A DNA stretch of 64,000 bases from Cucumis sativus. Taxonomy: Eukaryota > Streptophyta > Magnoliopsida > Cucurbitales > Cucurbitaceae. The notes under the pieces were generated by a model that had not been told where the DNA came from, did no database searches, and saw nothing but the letters and a program-made list of their open reading frames with translations. The translations under genes and the position numbers were made by a program. The stretch lies in NCBI RefSeq assembly GCF_000004075.3, contig NC_026657.2:32474732-32538731 (forward strand). The letters are read 5' to 3'. How positions within the stretch are numbered: position 1 is the first letter of the stretch; each line of letters begins with the position of its first letter. Below, piece by piece: positions 34,647 through 45,018 of the stretch.

Positions 34647-37325
34647 CTAAGGATATATATGCATCTCCTCATTCCCATTACGCACTGCCAAATTCCGGTG
34701 TTCGAAGTCGTAACCTGGTGGTGCCATTTCAAACCTTACAGCACCATAGATTATGGTATTTTCAACTGCTTCGTACTTTTCAATTCCCTGTCGTTCCATT
34801 ATTCTTATGGGACAATTGATGATCTGCAAGGTTCTCAAAGTTTCTGCCGAGTTTTCAAGCCATTGGGGTAATCTTTCCACTCTTGGAAGCTCTTTGATCG
34901 TGAATCTTTGAAGCTTGAATTCCACTTCTTTTAAGTTTAGTGTAAGTTGCTTGCAACTCCAAATCATCAAATTTTGTAGTGATTTTAGATATCTCATCTC
35001 GTCTGGCAACAATTTCAAGGTAGTGCAATTATATATCATTAGGGTTTCGAGGCCTGCAAGGCAATCTGGGCGTTCAAATAGATTTTCTAGGTTATTGCAC
35101 CCTCCAATGGCAAGAAACCGCAGAGAATTCATGGTTCCAACTCCGTTTTTGTCCAGACGAAGCTTGTTTGTTGTTACCCACAAGTATCTCAGGCTGATCA
35201 AATTCCTTATATCCTTGGGCAGGTCTTCAAGTGCGGAACAAGATCCAAGAATTAAGGTTTGCAAACTTTGTAGATTACATATTGAATTTGGTAGATGCTT
35301 GATTTTCGTATTGCCATGCAAGTCGAGGTATCTCAGGTACTTGAGTGTTCCTATGGAATTTGGAATTTCCTGTAGGTCTGCATTGCTTAAATACAACAAT
35401 CTTAACCCTTTGTACTTCCAGATGCACTTTTCAGTTAGGGATGCATTAGGTAGCACCATATTTCTTTCTTGAAAGGCTATGGATCTTATTTCAGTGACTT
35501 CTTTGGGATGATTGTTGCCCCCCGAGCCCTCAGATTGTTCTTGTGTGATTTTGTGTGCAAGTTTTTGGATGAGAGGGTGCAATTTAATCCAGTAGCCAAG
35601 CCCATGTTCTTCAATTTCTTGAATGAAATATCTTGACCATAGCTCCATGAAGTACTTCTCACCTATATTTTCCATAGTTGAGTTCTTCTCTTCAGGTGAA
35701 TGGAGGAGCCCATTTGCCATCCATAACTGAATCATATCATTTGAAGAAATTATGCGATCGTTAGGTAATTGAGAACAATGCAGAAAACAAGGCTTCAGTT
35801 GTGAGGGCATTTGATCATAGCAAACTCTGAGTACATGTAAAATACCGTTTTCCTTTTTCTCTTGGAGCGACAACTTTTCCTCGATGTTTTTCCACTTGGC
35901 TATGCTAGTTTCTGAAGATAGCAAGCTTCCTAGACACTTTATTGCCAAAGGAACTCCCATGCATTTCTCCAAAAGTTGATCAACTATTTTAGTGAGTTCT
36001 GGATTTTCTACTTCTTGTCTGTTTCTGAAAGCATATTCTTTGAATAAACGAGATGAACTTTGCTTTGACAGTTTCTCAAGTTTGAAAATTGTTTGATATT
36101 CCGTATCATCTTGCTTTATCGGTGGGATATCTGGATTGATCCCCAAGCCAATATTAGTATCTTCTGTAACTTGTGGAATTGGAACTTCTAGATTCTGAGC
36201 ATCTTCTGTTAATGATAGGCTGTGTTCATAGATTTTGTTTGCTATAGCGTCTGCAGTTTCCTCAATTTGTGAACCTGGAACTGCTTGGTTCTGGGTATTT
36301 TTTGTTAACGACTGATTGTGTGCAGATACTCTGTCACCATTCGCCAGATTTTCCTTTGATCGTCTCTCAGTCTTGTAGCCACGGTCTTGTAAATAATTTG
36401 CAATTTCCTCAGTTTGTGTGGTCACTATGATCTTGCTGCCATGTTGTCCCATCTCCAATAATTCATTTAACACTAAAGGGGAACGATCTTTCAAGTTGGT
36501 GATTGAAAGGTCTTGAAAGACGAGCAAAAAAGTTTCCACTTTCAGAAGTCGTTTAACCTTAGAAAGCAATTGTTCTGTCGTCAAGTCCTCGCAAATTTCT
36601 TTATTGTCTGCATGACTGTAAACCTCCTTCACCAATCTATGTTTATTAAAGCCTTCCTCCACACAAACCCAGTATCTTGAAGTATACTTACCAACTACAT
36701 TGTTATGATTGTACAAGAATCTGGCCACTGTGCTCTTACCTATACCGGCTTCCCCAACTATGTGGAATACATGAGTACATTCATTGAAAACATTCAAAAT
36801 TCCATCATATATTTCGTCATATGTTCTGGAAGCATCTATTAAAGGGTAAAGCAATTGCCAACTTGGTTTCAGGTGTCTTATTGAAATTTCTGAAGCACTA
36901 GGGAAAGTGTGTGTTGTCTCCATACTTATGGAATCAATGTGCTTTACTTTGAGATGAAATTCATACATTCTGGTTGCAATGTTATTGAGTTCGTCGCATA
37001 CTTGCTTCCTTTTACATTTCTGTTTCAATTTATTTGCAGAAATTTGATTAGAGCACGAGAAAGGGGCAAGTACCTGTTTTCCAATGTCCTTTTGTTTGAA
37101 GATTTCCCATTTGAATTCATCTATGGAGTCCTCAACTTGGTAAAAGACATTTTGAAGTTCCTTTAGCCAGTTCTGTAGACGTTGATTTTGTTCTTGCTTC
37201 TCTTCAGCATCCAAAAGAACCGCTTTAAGGCTCGACATCGCATACTCTATTCTTTTTTGGTAGGGTGGGGAATCTTTTAGCTTAGTCAAGATATTTTCAG
37301 CTTGGGTGTAGATGCAATGAGCCAT
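34647..37325 (-). CDS. CC-NBS-LRR (CNL, RGA-type) resistance protein, copy 3, with enlarged NB-ARC linker
   Basis: Single exon, 892 residues from the first ATG (37325); the frame extends nine codons further upstream but without an ATG. Coiled-coil N-terminus (1-135). P-loop GEAGIGKST (191-199), RYWVCVEEGF (217-226), kinase-2 TFLLVFQD (265-272), GSKIIVTT (296-303), GLPL-type CMGVPLAIKCLG (455-466), CFLHCSQLPND (513-523), LHP for MHD (582-584), LRRs about 640-850. About 105 residues separate RNBS-B from the TIFKLEKLSKQ segment, against about 40 in copy 1. The extra part contains two related stretches (SLTKNTQNQAVPGSQIEETA and SLSLTEDAQNLEVPIPQVTE), so it grew by internal duplication. Third and most diverged member of the tandem cluster. 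The frame is intact. Confidence 0.9.
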   Translation of the reverse strand: MAHCIYTQAENILTKLKDSPPYQKRIEYAMSSLKAVLLDAEEKQEQNQRLQNWLKELQNVFYQVEDSIDEFKWEIFKQKDIGKQVLAPFSCSNQISANKLKQKCKRKQVCDELNNIATRMYEFHLKVKHIDSISMETTHTFPSASEISIRHLKPSWQLLYPLIDASRTYDEIYDGILNVFNECTHVFHIVGEAGIGKSTVARFLYNHNNVVGKYTSRYWVCVEEGFNKHRLVKEVYSHADNKEICEDLTTEQLLSKVKRLLKVETFLLVFQDLSITNLKDRSPLVLNELLEMGQHGSKIIVTTQTEEIANYLQDRGYKTERRSKENLANGDRVSAHNQSLTKNTQNQAVPGSQIEETADAIANKIYEHSLSLTEDAQNLEVPIPQVTEDTNIGLGINPDIPPIKQDDTEYQTIFKLEKLSKQSSSRLFKEYAFRNRQEVENPELTKIVDQLLEKCMGVPLAIKCLGSLLSSETSIAKWKNIEEKLSLQEKKENGILHVLRVCYDQMPSQLKPCFLHCSQLPNDRIISSNDMIQLWMANGLLHSPEEKNSTMENIGEKYFMELWSRYFIQEIEEHGLGYWIKLHPLIQKLAHKITQEQSEGSGGNNHPKEVTEIRSIAFQERNMVLPNASLTEKCIWKYKGLRLLYLSNADLQEIPNSIGTLKYLRYLDLHGNTKIKHLPNSICNLQSLQTLILGSCSALEDLPKDIRNLISLRYLWVTTNKLRLDKNGVGTMNSLRFLAIGGCNNLENLFERPDCLAGLETLMIYNCTTLKLLPDEMRYLKSLQNLMIWSCKQLTLNLKEVEFKLQRFTIKELPRVERLPQWLENSAETLRTLQIINCPIRIMERQGIEKYEAVENTIIYGAVRFEMAPPGYDFEHRNLAVRNGNEEMHIYP

Positions 37326-39607
37326 ATTATTTTTGGAAAATATCGCTCTCACAATTTTCTTGAGTTTGGAATGGTTAAAATGAGGGTAGTTGATATAAAC
37401 ACTTACTCCATGGTGATTCTTTGTGTTTTTTGTGAAGCAAGATAGCTTAAAAAACTCAACACTCTTGGGAAAGGTATCTTCTTCCTTCTACTCTCAAGAA
37501 TAGAATAGGATTACTCTTAGGTTTTGTAATTATATAGACAATAATTTAAATAGGAGGAGTTTTAGAGAAGCTGAAACTAATTTATATATTTCGGTGCAAT
37601 ATTTTTCTTTGCTAACGGGAACATTGCTCAGTTAGTATAAAATCTGAACTATCAACTTCAACATATTTCCTACCCGGGTATAGACCAAAAAATTGATAAA
37701 TTGATCTTTACAATAATGATTTTCTTTAGGACTATTTTATGTTTAAGATGACTTTTCCCCTCTTTGTCTTATATCTTATTGGAAACACGTGGCGTGTTTG
37801 TTAGAGGCTCTGAAAACAAAAATTTTAAAACAAGGAATTAAATGAAAATAAAGTTATGTTTTTGGTTTTTAGATATCTGTTTGGTAGTAAAATTCTGAAA
37901 TTGTAACCATTAGAAAATAGTTACAACTATTCACCCAATATTTGTTGGCAATAAACTACATGTTTCTCTTAAAAGAAAATTGTAAAGTTTTTAATTTATA
38001 ATATGATGTAATTTACAGGATAAATAAAGTTATAATTTGTCCATCTTTTCATAGCAAACCATAGAGGCAAAGGATTTTAAATCTAAATTTTAACAAACAT
38101 ATGTACTAACTTTTTAACTTTATCAAAATCATATAGACAAGATTTGGAATTTAACCTAATTTATTTTTTAGTTTATTTTACTGGATGTTAAAACACGAAT
38201 ATGTTAGTTTTATTTTATTTTTTATTCTACTAAATGCAATGTTATTTTTTTAAAATTGTTTCGTTCTGTGTAGAACAAATATTGTTTTCACAAAAAGAAT
38301 TTAGATGGTCTATCAAATACGGTCTATCAAATACATATTCATTGAATTTGTGTCTTGGTTTTTCATGAAAAGACCAAAAAATGTTCGTTGAGGTATTTTC
38401 TCTTCCTTCCTTTAATGAACAAATAAACTCTATTCTTGCTTTGTTATAGCCTCTCTTCCTACCTTTGCATACACACACATATATATACAATCCAAAACTC
38501 GAGTCTTTGCATACACACATATATACACACACATGTATATTCTTTTCCCTTGTAAGGAAGAACGGTGAAGGAGTGGTGTTAGTATCCTCTAAACTAGTAG
38601 TTTTCAAGATCTAAGACATAAGTAGAGTAAAAGTGAAACTTTTCAAAATCTATAAAAAGTTTAAGAGTATTTCGTATAATTTAACAACTTTTTAATATTT
38701 AAGAAACAAACTTAAAGTGAGTGTTTGGTATAATTTAACCGGATATGAGCGAAGTTGATTAAAATAAGAATAAATTGCAACGAGTAAAAATAACGGTTAA
38801 ACTTATATATCACTAATAGACTTCTACCAAACATATGATACATAGCTGATAAACTTAAAAGTTGGATCGAAATTTTTTTATACTTGAATTTTTTTTATTA
38901 GGTTTATGTTTGCAATTGTTCCTTTATCGACTAGTTTTTCACTTTTTCTTTCTCCAATATGTTTCCAATAACTTTACCAAAAAAACACCAATTAGTATTT
39001 AAATAAAATAATTTAAATTTGAAATCCTATTCAAAATAGAAATTTTGATTCAAAAATTGGTTAAACTTAAATCAAAAGATAAGCTAAATAAATTTCAAAT
39101 TAAAATAAAATTGAATTTAGTTATAATCAATTATCCATCCTAAATCAACTTCCATAAATTCTATCTTAGAATCGTTAAACTAAATTTTGTAAACCCCAAC
39201 ATCTACCTTGTATGCAATTTGGACATCTTCAAACTTTATCCCAAATAACGATCAAACTCAAATCCAATCGGGGTGACATTCATATGCAATCTCAAATATT
39301 GAAATTTTAAAAAGAGACTCAAAGGTGCATTTTCAAGTGTGTTAATATATCAAACAAGTCATTTTGAAGAAAATTATTAGAGTACTTGATAACCATCCAA
39401 AATAGTTTTTGAATTATATTTTGAACAATTTTTACCAAAAAAAAGTTTAATTAAAAATGAGTTTTGTAAGAACATTATTTTTAAGTAAATTCTACACTAC
39501 CTCTAGAGAAAAAAAATGCAAACAAAGCTACTTTGATTAGTTTAAGTTTTGCCCTGATAAGTTTAAGTTGTAAGCTTTTTTATTTTAGTTGGTAGGGAAA
39601 GGAAAAC
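37326..39607. other. intergenic between NLR copy 3 and PPR gene
   Basis: The 5' flank of NLR copy 3 (to about 37530) retains faint similarity to the other two NLR flanks (GGGAAAGGTA, AGAATAG). The rest is AT-rich. A CA/TA-rich patch at 38464-38535 underlies a spurious ORF, and a 15-bp direct repeat GGTCTATCAAATAC lies near 38308-38335. Nothing else is supportable. Confidence 0.5.
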
Positions 39608-41422
39608 TTATATACAAAATGTACTATGTTCCTCTATCCCATAGCTCTTTAAATGAGTAGCAATTCCTTCCAATACTAAGTATATAACTTTGCTCCTTGG
39701 ATGTGATTTGTCTCCTTTTCGAAATTCATGAACGACACCATCAACTTCAATCAAACTACATCCAGGGGTCTTTCTCATCTTCTTATTTTTCATTGTCTTT
39801 CTTATTTTCAATGCATCTTTCCATCTATGAACAGAAGAATATAAATTCGTCATAAGAATGTACGTACCTTCTTCATCCGGATCTAACTCCGTCAACTTTT
39901 GCATCACACTTTCACCAATATCGACATTTCCATGAATCCTGCATGCCCCTAATAACGCTCCACAAGCGAAGACATCGGGCCTGATTTCCATTTTGTGAAT
40001 AATCTCTTCTGCTTCCTTCACTAACCCTGCACGACCAAGAAGGTCAATCATGCAACCGTAATGTTCTGCTTGAGGTCTAAGCTTATATTTATCTGACATC
40101 TGAAAAAAGTACTTCTTCCCTTCAGCAACCAATCCGCCATGGCTACAAGCCATAAGAAGACCTAAAAATGTTACTTCGTTTGGCTCGATACCAACTCGAA
40201 ACATCTCGGAGAAGACCTGGAATGCCCAGTTTGCTTCACCATGCAAGGCTAAACCAAATATCATGGCAGTGTATGAATAAACATCCCTTCTTTTCATGCT
40301 CTCGAACACCCTAAAAGCTTCATCTATACTTCCACATTTTGCATACATATCAAGAAGCGCATTCCCAACAAATTTATCGGCTAAAATATGATTTCTACGC
40401 ATGTATGCATGAACCCACTTACCTATTTCAAGGACTCCAAGGTTTGCACAAGAATTCAAAACCCCCACTAAGGTCACTTCATCTGGCTTGACCCCTTTGT
40501 CTTGCATCATACGGAACGTATCTAGAGCTTCCCTGTACCGACCTTGGTAAGCCAATCCCGAAATCATAGCATTCCATGTAACAACGTTTTTCACAGGCAT
40601 TTCGTCGAACACTTTGTAAGCAGAGTTCAAATCATCACATTTCAGGTACATATCTAACAGAGCATTACCAACAAATACATCTGCTTTCATGTCAATGTAA
40701 TGGCGGATATAGGAATGTACCTTTTGACCCAAATTCAGGTCTCCCAAGTTGGAGCAAGCAGAGAGGACAACCACGAGAGTCCGCCCATCAGCTCTTAGCC
40801 TCAAATCACACATTTCCATAAAAGCTTCTACTGCTCTGCTGTATAGCCCGGCCTTCGTAAACGCTTGAATGAGTGTAGTCCAAGACACCAAGTCGCGGTG
40901 AGGACATTCGTCGAACACCTTCTGGACATCGTGGATAGAGCCACAGACGGAATAAAGTCTCATCAGTGTATTACTCACATAAACATTGAACCCCACCATT
41001 CCAGTCTTGATTGAACGAGCGTGAATCTGTTGGCCTTCTCTAATCCCTTGAATCAGAGCCAATGCCTTGAGAACAAGAGGTATTGTGAATCCATCTGGTT
41101 CGAGGCCGACGACAAGCATTTCGTTCAAGAACTCCATGGGCGAGAGATTGATGGAGTTGCGAGAAATGCTGCGGATGATAGCGTTGCAGAGACTGAGACA
41201 GAATTGAGCATCATGGGAGTGAGTAAGAAGGATGGAGCGAATGTAGAAAAGGTCAGGGGAGGAGGAGGAGGAGGAGGAGGAGAGAAAGATGAGCTTGGGA
41301 ATGAGATTGGGGAGAGAGAGAGAGGGTGTTTTAATGGCGACGCCATGGATTTGCTTGAGGTGAGATATGGATTTGCAGGAATTGAGGGAGTGAGAAAAAA
41401 GATGGAGTTGCAGGGAATTCAT
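39608..41422 (-). CDS. pentatricopeptide repeat (PPR) protein, PLS class with E domain
   Basis: Single exon, 604 residues. PLS-class PPR proteins bind organellar RNA, often for C-to-U editing or splicing in plastids or mitochondria. The body holds about a dozen PPR motifs, with phrases such as VGNALLDMYLKCDDLNSAYKVF, NVVTWNAMISGLAYQGRYREAL and KPDEVTLVGVLNSCANLG. It ends with an E/E+-type domain (about 495-604: EEGTYILMTNLYSS, MRKTPGCSLIEVDG, VHEFRKGDKSHP) and has no DYW cytidine-deaminase domain. If it edits, it would need a separate deaminase partner. A poly-Ser run at about 49-56 comes from a GGA-repeat tract. The N-terminus (MNSLQLHLFSHSLNSCKS) could be an organelle presequence, with the compartment unclear. 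The first ATG was chosen and no in-frame alternative lies upstream. Codons 1-121 are duplicated at 41890-42250. Confidence 0.92.
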   Translation of the reverse strand: MNSLQLHLFSHSLNSCKSISHLKQIHGVAIKTPSLSLPNLIPKLIFLSSSSSSSSPDLFYIRSILLTHSHDAQFCLSLCNAIIRSISRNSINLSPMEFLNEMLVVGLEPDGFTIPLVLKALALIQGIREGQQIHARSIKTGMVGFNVYVSNTLMRLYSVCGSIHDVQKVFDECPHRDLVSWTTLIQAFTKAGLYSRAVEAFMEMCDLRLRADGRTLVVVLSACSNLGDLNLGQKVHSYIRHYIDMKADVFVGNALLDMYLKCDDLNSAYKVFDEMPVKNVVTWNAMISGLAYQGRYREALDTFRMMQDKGVKPDEVTLVGVLNSCANLGVLEIGKWVHAYMRRNHILADKFVGNALLDMYAKCGSIDEAFRVFESMKRRDVYSYTAMIFGLALHGEANWAFQVFSEMFRVGIEPNEVTFLGLLMACSHGGLVAEGKKYFFQMSDKYKLRPQAEHYGCMIDLLGRAGLVKEAEEIIHKMEIRPDVFACGALLGACRIHGNVDIGESVMQKLTELDPDEEGTYILMTNLYSSVHRWKDALKIRKTMKNKKMRKTPGCSLIEVDGVVHEFRKGDKSHPRSKVIYLVLEGIATHLKSYGIEEHSTFCI

Positions 41423-41885
41423 ACACAGATATGGATATGGCTGTTGTAACGTTGTTGGATGTGAATGGTTCCTACTATTTTGATCTATTACTAGAAGAAC
41501 AAAAGCAACTCAGAATTTGTTTTGGAGACGTTTCATCAAACACTTTAGGAGCAAAAACCAAATAACCATCCATCTAAGTAAAATCTCCTATGCCACATCT
41601 CTTCACACCAACAACATGCCGTAGCAGCAGAAATTCAAACCCCATTCAAAGGAACACAAAAAATGCAGAGAAAACATCTTTAAGAATTAACCTCAAATTT
41701 TCTTAGAAACCAAATATATCCAAGTCTTTCCCATCTCGAGGAGCAAAAAAGAAGTGTGAAGTCTGTCAGACCGCCTTGTGGCCATCCCAGCAGGTTGGAA
41801 GCCTGCCAAGAACGATCCTCCACAGCCGCCAGACCGAGATCTGTCGAACCGTTAATCACGCTCTAGCCACAGGGCAGCAATTCAT
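41062..41885. repeat. 824-bp direct duplication, left copy
   Basis: The same 824 bases recur at 41890-42713 with a constant offset of 828 and no difference I can see. The unit runs from codon 121 of the PPR gene through its ATG and 5' flank and ends inside a U3 snoRNA sequence. Only four bases (GTGG, 41886-41889) separate the copies. It is either very recent or an assembly artefact. Confidence 0.95.
41760..41885 (-). pseudogene. truncated U3 snoRNA (3' 126 nt only)
   Basis: Identical to the 3' part of the complete U3 gene at 42588-42798, including the box C-like ATCGTTCTTGG and box D TCTGA. It stops at the duplication junction, so the 5' domain and the whole USE/TATA promoter are missing. 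It cannot make U3 from its own promoter. Confidence 0.9.
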
Positions 41886-41889
41886 GTGG

Positions 41890-42250
41890 ATGCCTTGAGA
41901 ACAAGAGGTATTGTGAATCCATCTGGTTCGAGGCCGACGACAAGCATTTCGTTCAAGAACTCCATGGGCGAGAGATTGATGGAGTTGCGAGAAATGCTGC
42001 GGATGATAGCGTTGCAGAGACTGAGACAGAATTGAGCATCATGGGAGTGAGTAAGAAGGATGGAGCGAATGTAGAAAAGGTCAGGGGAGGAGGAGGAGGA
42101 GGAGGAGGAGAGAAAGATGAGCTTGGGAATGAGATTGGGGAGAGAGAGAGAGGGTGTTTTAATGGCGACGCCATGGATTTGCTTGAGGTGAGATATGGAT
42201 TTGCAGGAATTGAGGGAGTGAGAAAAAAGATGGAGTTGCAGGGAATTCAT
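41890..42250 (-). pseudogene. truncated PPR copy (first 121 codons)
   Basis: This repeats the PPR gene's start and first 121 codons without change and then runs across the duplication junction into unrelated sequence, reaching a stop within two codons (nominal ORF 41882-42250, 122 residues). It keeps the parent's 5' flank up to the U3 gene, so a short transcript is possible. It lacks nearly all PPR motifs and the E domain, so a PPR function is unlikely. Confidence 0.9.
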
Positions 42251-42713
42251 ACACAGATATGGATATGGCTGTTGTAACGTTGTTGGATGTGAATGGTTCC
42301 TACTATTTTGATCTATTACTAGAAGAACAAAAGCAACTCAGAATTTGTTTTGGAGACGTTTCATCAAACACTTTAGGAGCAAAAACCAAATAACCATCCA
42401 TCTAAGTAAAATCTCCTATGCCACATCTCTTCACACCAACAACATGCCGTAGCAGCAGAAATTCAAACCCCATTCAAAGGAACACAAAAAATGCAGAGAA
42501 AACATCTTTAAGAATTAACCTCAAATTTTCTTAGAAACCAAATATATCCAAGTCTTTCCCATCTCGAGGAGCAAAAAAGAAGTGTGAAGTCTGTCAGACC
42601 GCCTTGTGGCCATCCCAGCAGGTTGGAAGCCTGCCAAGAACGATCCTCCACAGCCGCCAGACCGAGATCTGTCGAACCGTTAATCACGCTCTAGCCACAG
42701 GGCAGCAATTCAT
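41890..42713. repeat. 824-bp direct duplication, right copy
   Basis: Partner of 41062-41885. This copy continues rightward into the rest of the U3 gene and its promoter, so the right end is the ancestral configuration and the left copy's right junction is the new one. Confidence 0.95.
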
Positions 42714-42798
42714 CCACCAGACTTTGGTTCTTGTCTCCTTAGAACTCAAGGACACAGATGTACAACCTATAGAACAGATCCTGTTCAAGTAAGGTCGT
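42588..42798 (-). ncRNA. U3: U3 snoRNA gene, complete copy A
   Basis: Transcribed from the minus strand. The 5' domain reads ACGACCTTACTTGAACAGGA then TCTGTTCTATAGG, which is the plant U3 5' end that pairs with pre-rRNA (boxes A' and A). Further on come GTGGATGAATTG (C'-like), GAGCGTGATTA (B-like), AGGATCGTTCTTGG (C-like) and a 3' terminal GTCTGACAGACTT with box D. Length about 211 nt, normal for plant U3. U3 guides 18S rRNA maturation in the nucleolar SSU processome. Upstream are a USE and TATA with Pol III-type spacing. It lies head-to-tail upstream of the PPR fragment. The 62-codon plus-strand ORF across it is a shadow. Confidence 0.92.
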
Positions 42799-42820
42799 GA
42801 CTCTTCAGCTCAATCTTCTT

Positions 42821-42864
42821 GTTTAAATAGCGTATATCCTTACTAAAAATTTACGATGTGGGAT
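42821..42864 (-). promoter_or_regulatory. U3 promoter (USE + TATA), copy A
   Basis: On the minus strand, the upstream sequence element ATCCCACATCG (42854-42864) matches the plant snRNA consensus RTCCCACATCG exactly. It is followed after 24 bases by TATTTAAAC (42821-42829) and after 22 more bases by the U3 5' end. The short USE-TATA gap is the one known for Pol III-transcribed plant U3 and U6; Pol II-type snRNA genes have about ten bases more. Confidence 0.9.
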
Positions 42865-42883
42865 TTCCAATAGGCCTTTTAAG

Positions 42884-42950
42884 TGGGCCTTTCCGTACTT
42901 CGGAGAGGGAGATTTACTGCAGTTTTGGACTTTGTTTACCTGACCACCCA
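42884..42950 (+). pseudogene. short fragment of DUF309 gene exon 2
   Basis: Sequence such as GTGGGCCTTTCCGTACTT and CTGCAGTTTTGGACTTTGTT matches, in reverse orientation, exon 2 of the DUF309 gene at about 47905-47973. About 65 bases are retained, directly next to the U3 USE. Non-functional. Confidence 0.85.
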
Positions 42951-42957
42951 CACTGAA

Positions 42958-44635
42958 TAAATGAGTTCTTACAATTATTTTAACACGAAGCTAAGAGGAA
43001 GGAGTTATTTTATGGGTATAGATTTGAAGAAAAAAACTCTCCTTTTTTTTTCTTTGTTTTGTTTTAATTTTGTTAACCTGCTCTCCCTAATTTTAACTCT
43101 TATTTCATTTTTTAGTTTTCTACTATTTATTAGTTCATTGTCTAAGGAAATGTTAATTAATTTTGAGATTAAACACCAATCTTATCAAATACGATAGTTT
43201 ATCATTCAGAGACTCTAATAGTTAGATTTAAATTATAATATGATAGTGTTAATTGATACAAATTCCACCAACACTTTCAAGTTTGAACTATATTTGCAAT
43301 TATCTTTATTTACAAAGGAAATTGGGTTGATTAATAATTTTTCTAAAATTATTTTGTTTAAATTGTAATTCACTCCATAACTTCCTTTCCAATTCCATTC
43401 GATAAATAAAATTTTAAATTATTAAAAAATAATTTTCCATATACTAATTTGAAACTAATAATATGAGTAACTTGACCCAAATACTTGTTAGTTGAATTGA
43501 ACATAAGTTTACTTTTTCTTTTCTTGGTAAGTTATGAGTAAAAGTTTTGTTTGTGTAATTTTATTCTAAGTTGAATAAAATTACAATTTCAATAATAATA
43601 GTAATAAAGAAGTTTTTTTTTTTTTGACCTAATTGCCATCCCAAAACACACTCAAAATACCATGGAAAAGTTCCACCTCCAAAAGTTAGGACAAACCTAT
43701 ACACTATTTAACAAAATGATGGAGTAAAAGAAGCACGACCTTACTTGAATAGGATTGTTCTATAGTGAATAATTTAGATTTAAAGTTATATAAAGAAAAT
43801 GTTTTTTTTTCGAGCTGTAATTGATATTTTACAAATAAAATATAGTTAAAAAAAAAAACCTTTATGAATATGAGATTTGATTTTTTTTTTCCTTTTAACC
43901 CAAATTTAAGATTATTACTATTTTAATTTTTTTTTCAAGTGAATGATTACGAATAAAATGTGATTTTTTTCCATGAAATGAAGATATATTTTTTAAAATA
44001 GAAAATTATGCTGAATGAATAAAAATAGGGTAGATGGTCCATCTGTTTTTCTCGAAAAAGAAATTTTAGTTTAAACTTCTGTCATTATATTATATTCGTG
44101 TCTATGTCAAATTTGTTATTTTTTATAATTTCTTTGGAGGGTATATTTGTTTTTCTTTCAAAAATTGGTTTACAATCGGGTAGTATGTATTTTTTTCCAA
44201 GAAGATTTATTTTGGACAACATAAACAAAACAGGAGCTAAGAATTAGAAGAAAAAAAAAGTAAGATAGGGAGAATAAGGGAAAGAAATAAGAAATAAACC
44301 TACCTTATACAAATTGAAAGCAATTAGTAAGCTCTAAATGTTATTGTTTTGTGAATAGTGTGGATTTACATCTAAACTTATTGGCCTACATTTATATTTA
44401 ATCAAATTTAAAAGTGAAGAAAAAAACTTATAAAAAACTACTAACTACTTGAAACTCAAAGCACGTGGTCTGTTTTTCTTCTCCATGTCTTCATTATGTG
44501 TTGATTAGTAGGATTAATATACTTGTAAAATCATTTAAAGAAAGAAGAAGAAGAAACTGCATTAAAAGTAAAAAAATTATATTCAATCATCATTGAGGAG
44601 AAAATAATAATAATTGAAAAAACCTATGCCATGTT
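42958..44635. other. AT-rich spacer between the two U3 modules
   Basis: No gene. Poly-T and poly-A runs (for example 43613-43625) and TAATAATA patches only. No trace of the PPR/U3 module within it. Confidence 0.6.
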
Positions 44636-44708
44636 TTTGCTTGAGGTGAGATATGGATTTGCAGGAACTGAGGGAGTGAGAAAAAAGATGGAATTGTAGG
44701 GAATTCAT
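44636..44708 (-). pseudogene. second PPR 5' fragment (about 24 codons)
   Basis: The minus strand from 44708 repeats the PPR start with a few substitutions (MNSLQFHLFSHSLSSCKS versus MNSLQLHLFSHSLNSCKS) and breaks off after about 24 codons. It marks the left end of the diverged second copy of the PPR-U3-DUF309 module (44636-45490). Confidence 0.85.
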
Positions 44709-45018
44709 ACACAGATATGGATATGGCTGTTGTAATGTTATTGGATGTGAATGGTTCCTACTTTTTGATCAATTAGTAGAAGAACAAAAGCAACTCGAGA
44801 ATTTGTTTTGGAGACATTTCATCAAACACTTTAGGAGCAAAAACCAAATACCCATCCATCTAAGTAAAATCCCCCATCCCTCATATCTCTTCACACAAAC
44901 AACATGCCGTAGCAGCAGAAATTCAAACCCCATTCAAAGGAACACAAAAAATGCAGAGAAAACATCTTTAAACCAAATACCCACCATTCCAAGCAGAAGA
45001 ACAAAAAAAAGTGTTCGA

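Noticed and set aside
38242-38607. 121-residue minus-strand ORF
   Set aside because: Its middle (VCVYMCVCK, YIYVCVCK) is the translation of a CA/TA microsatellite.
41125-41346. Pro/Ser-rich 73-residue ORF in the PPR 5' region, also in the duplicate
   Set aside because: Out-of-frame shadow of the PPR gene over its GGA-repeat tract.
42604-42792. 62-residue plus-strand ORF (and 44803-45114 in the second module)
   Set aside because: These cover the U3 snoRNA on the opposite strand; the conserved features are those of the RNA, not a protein.
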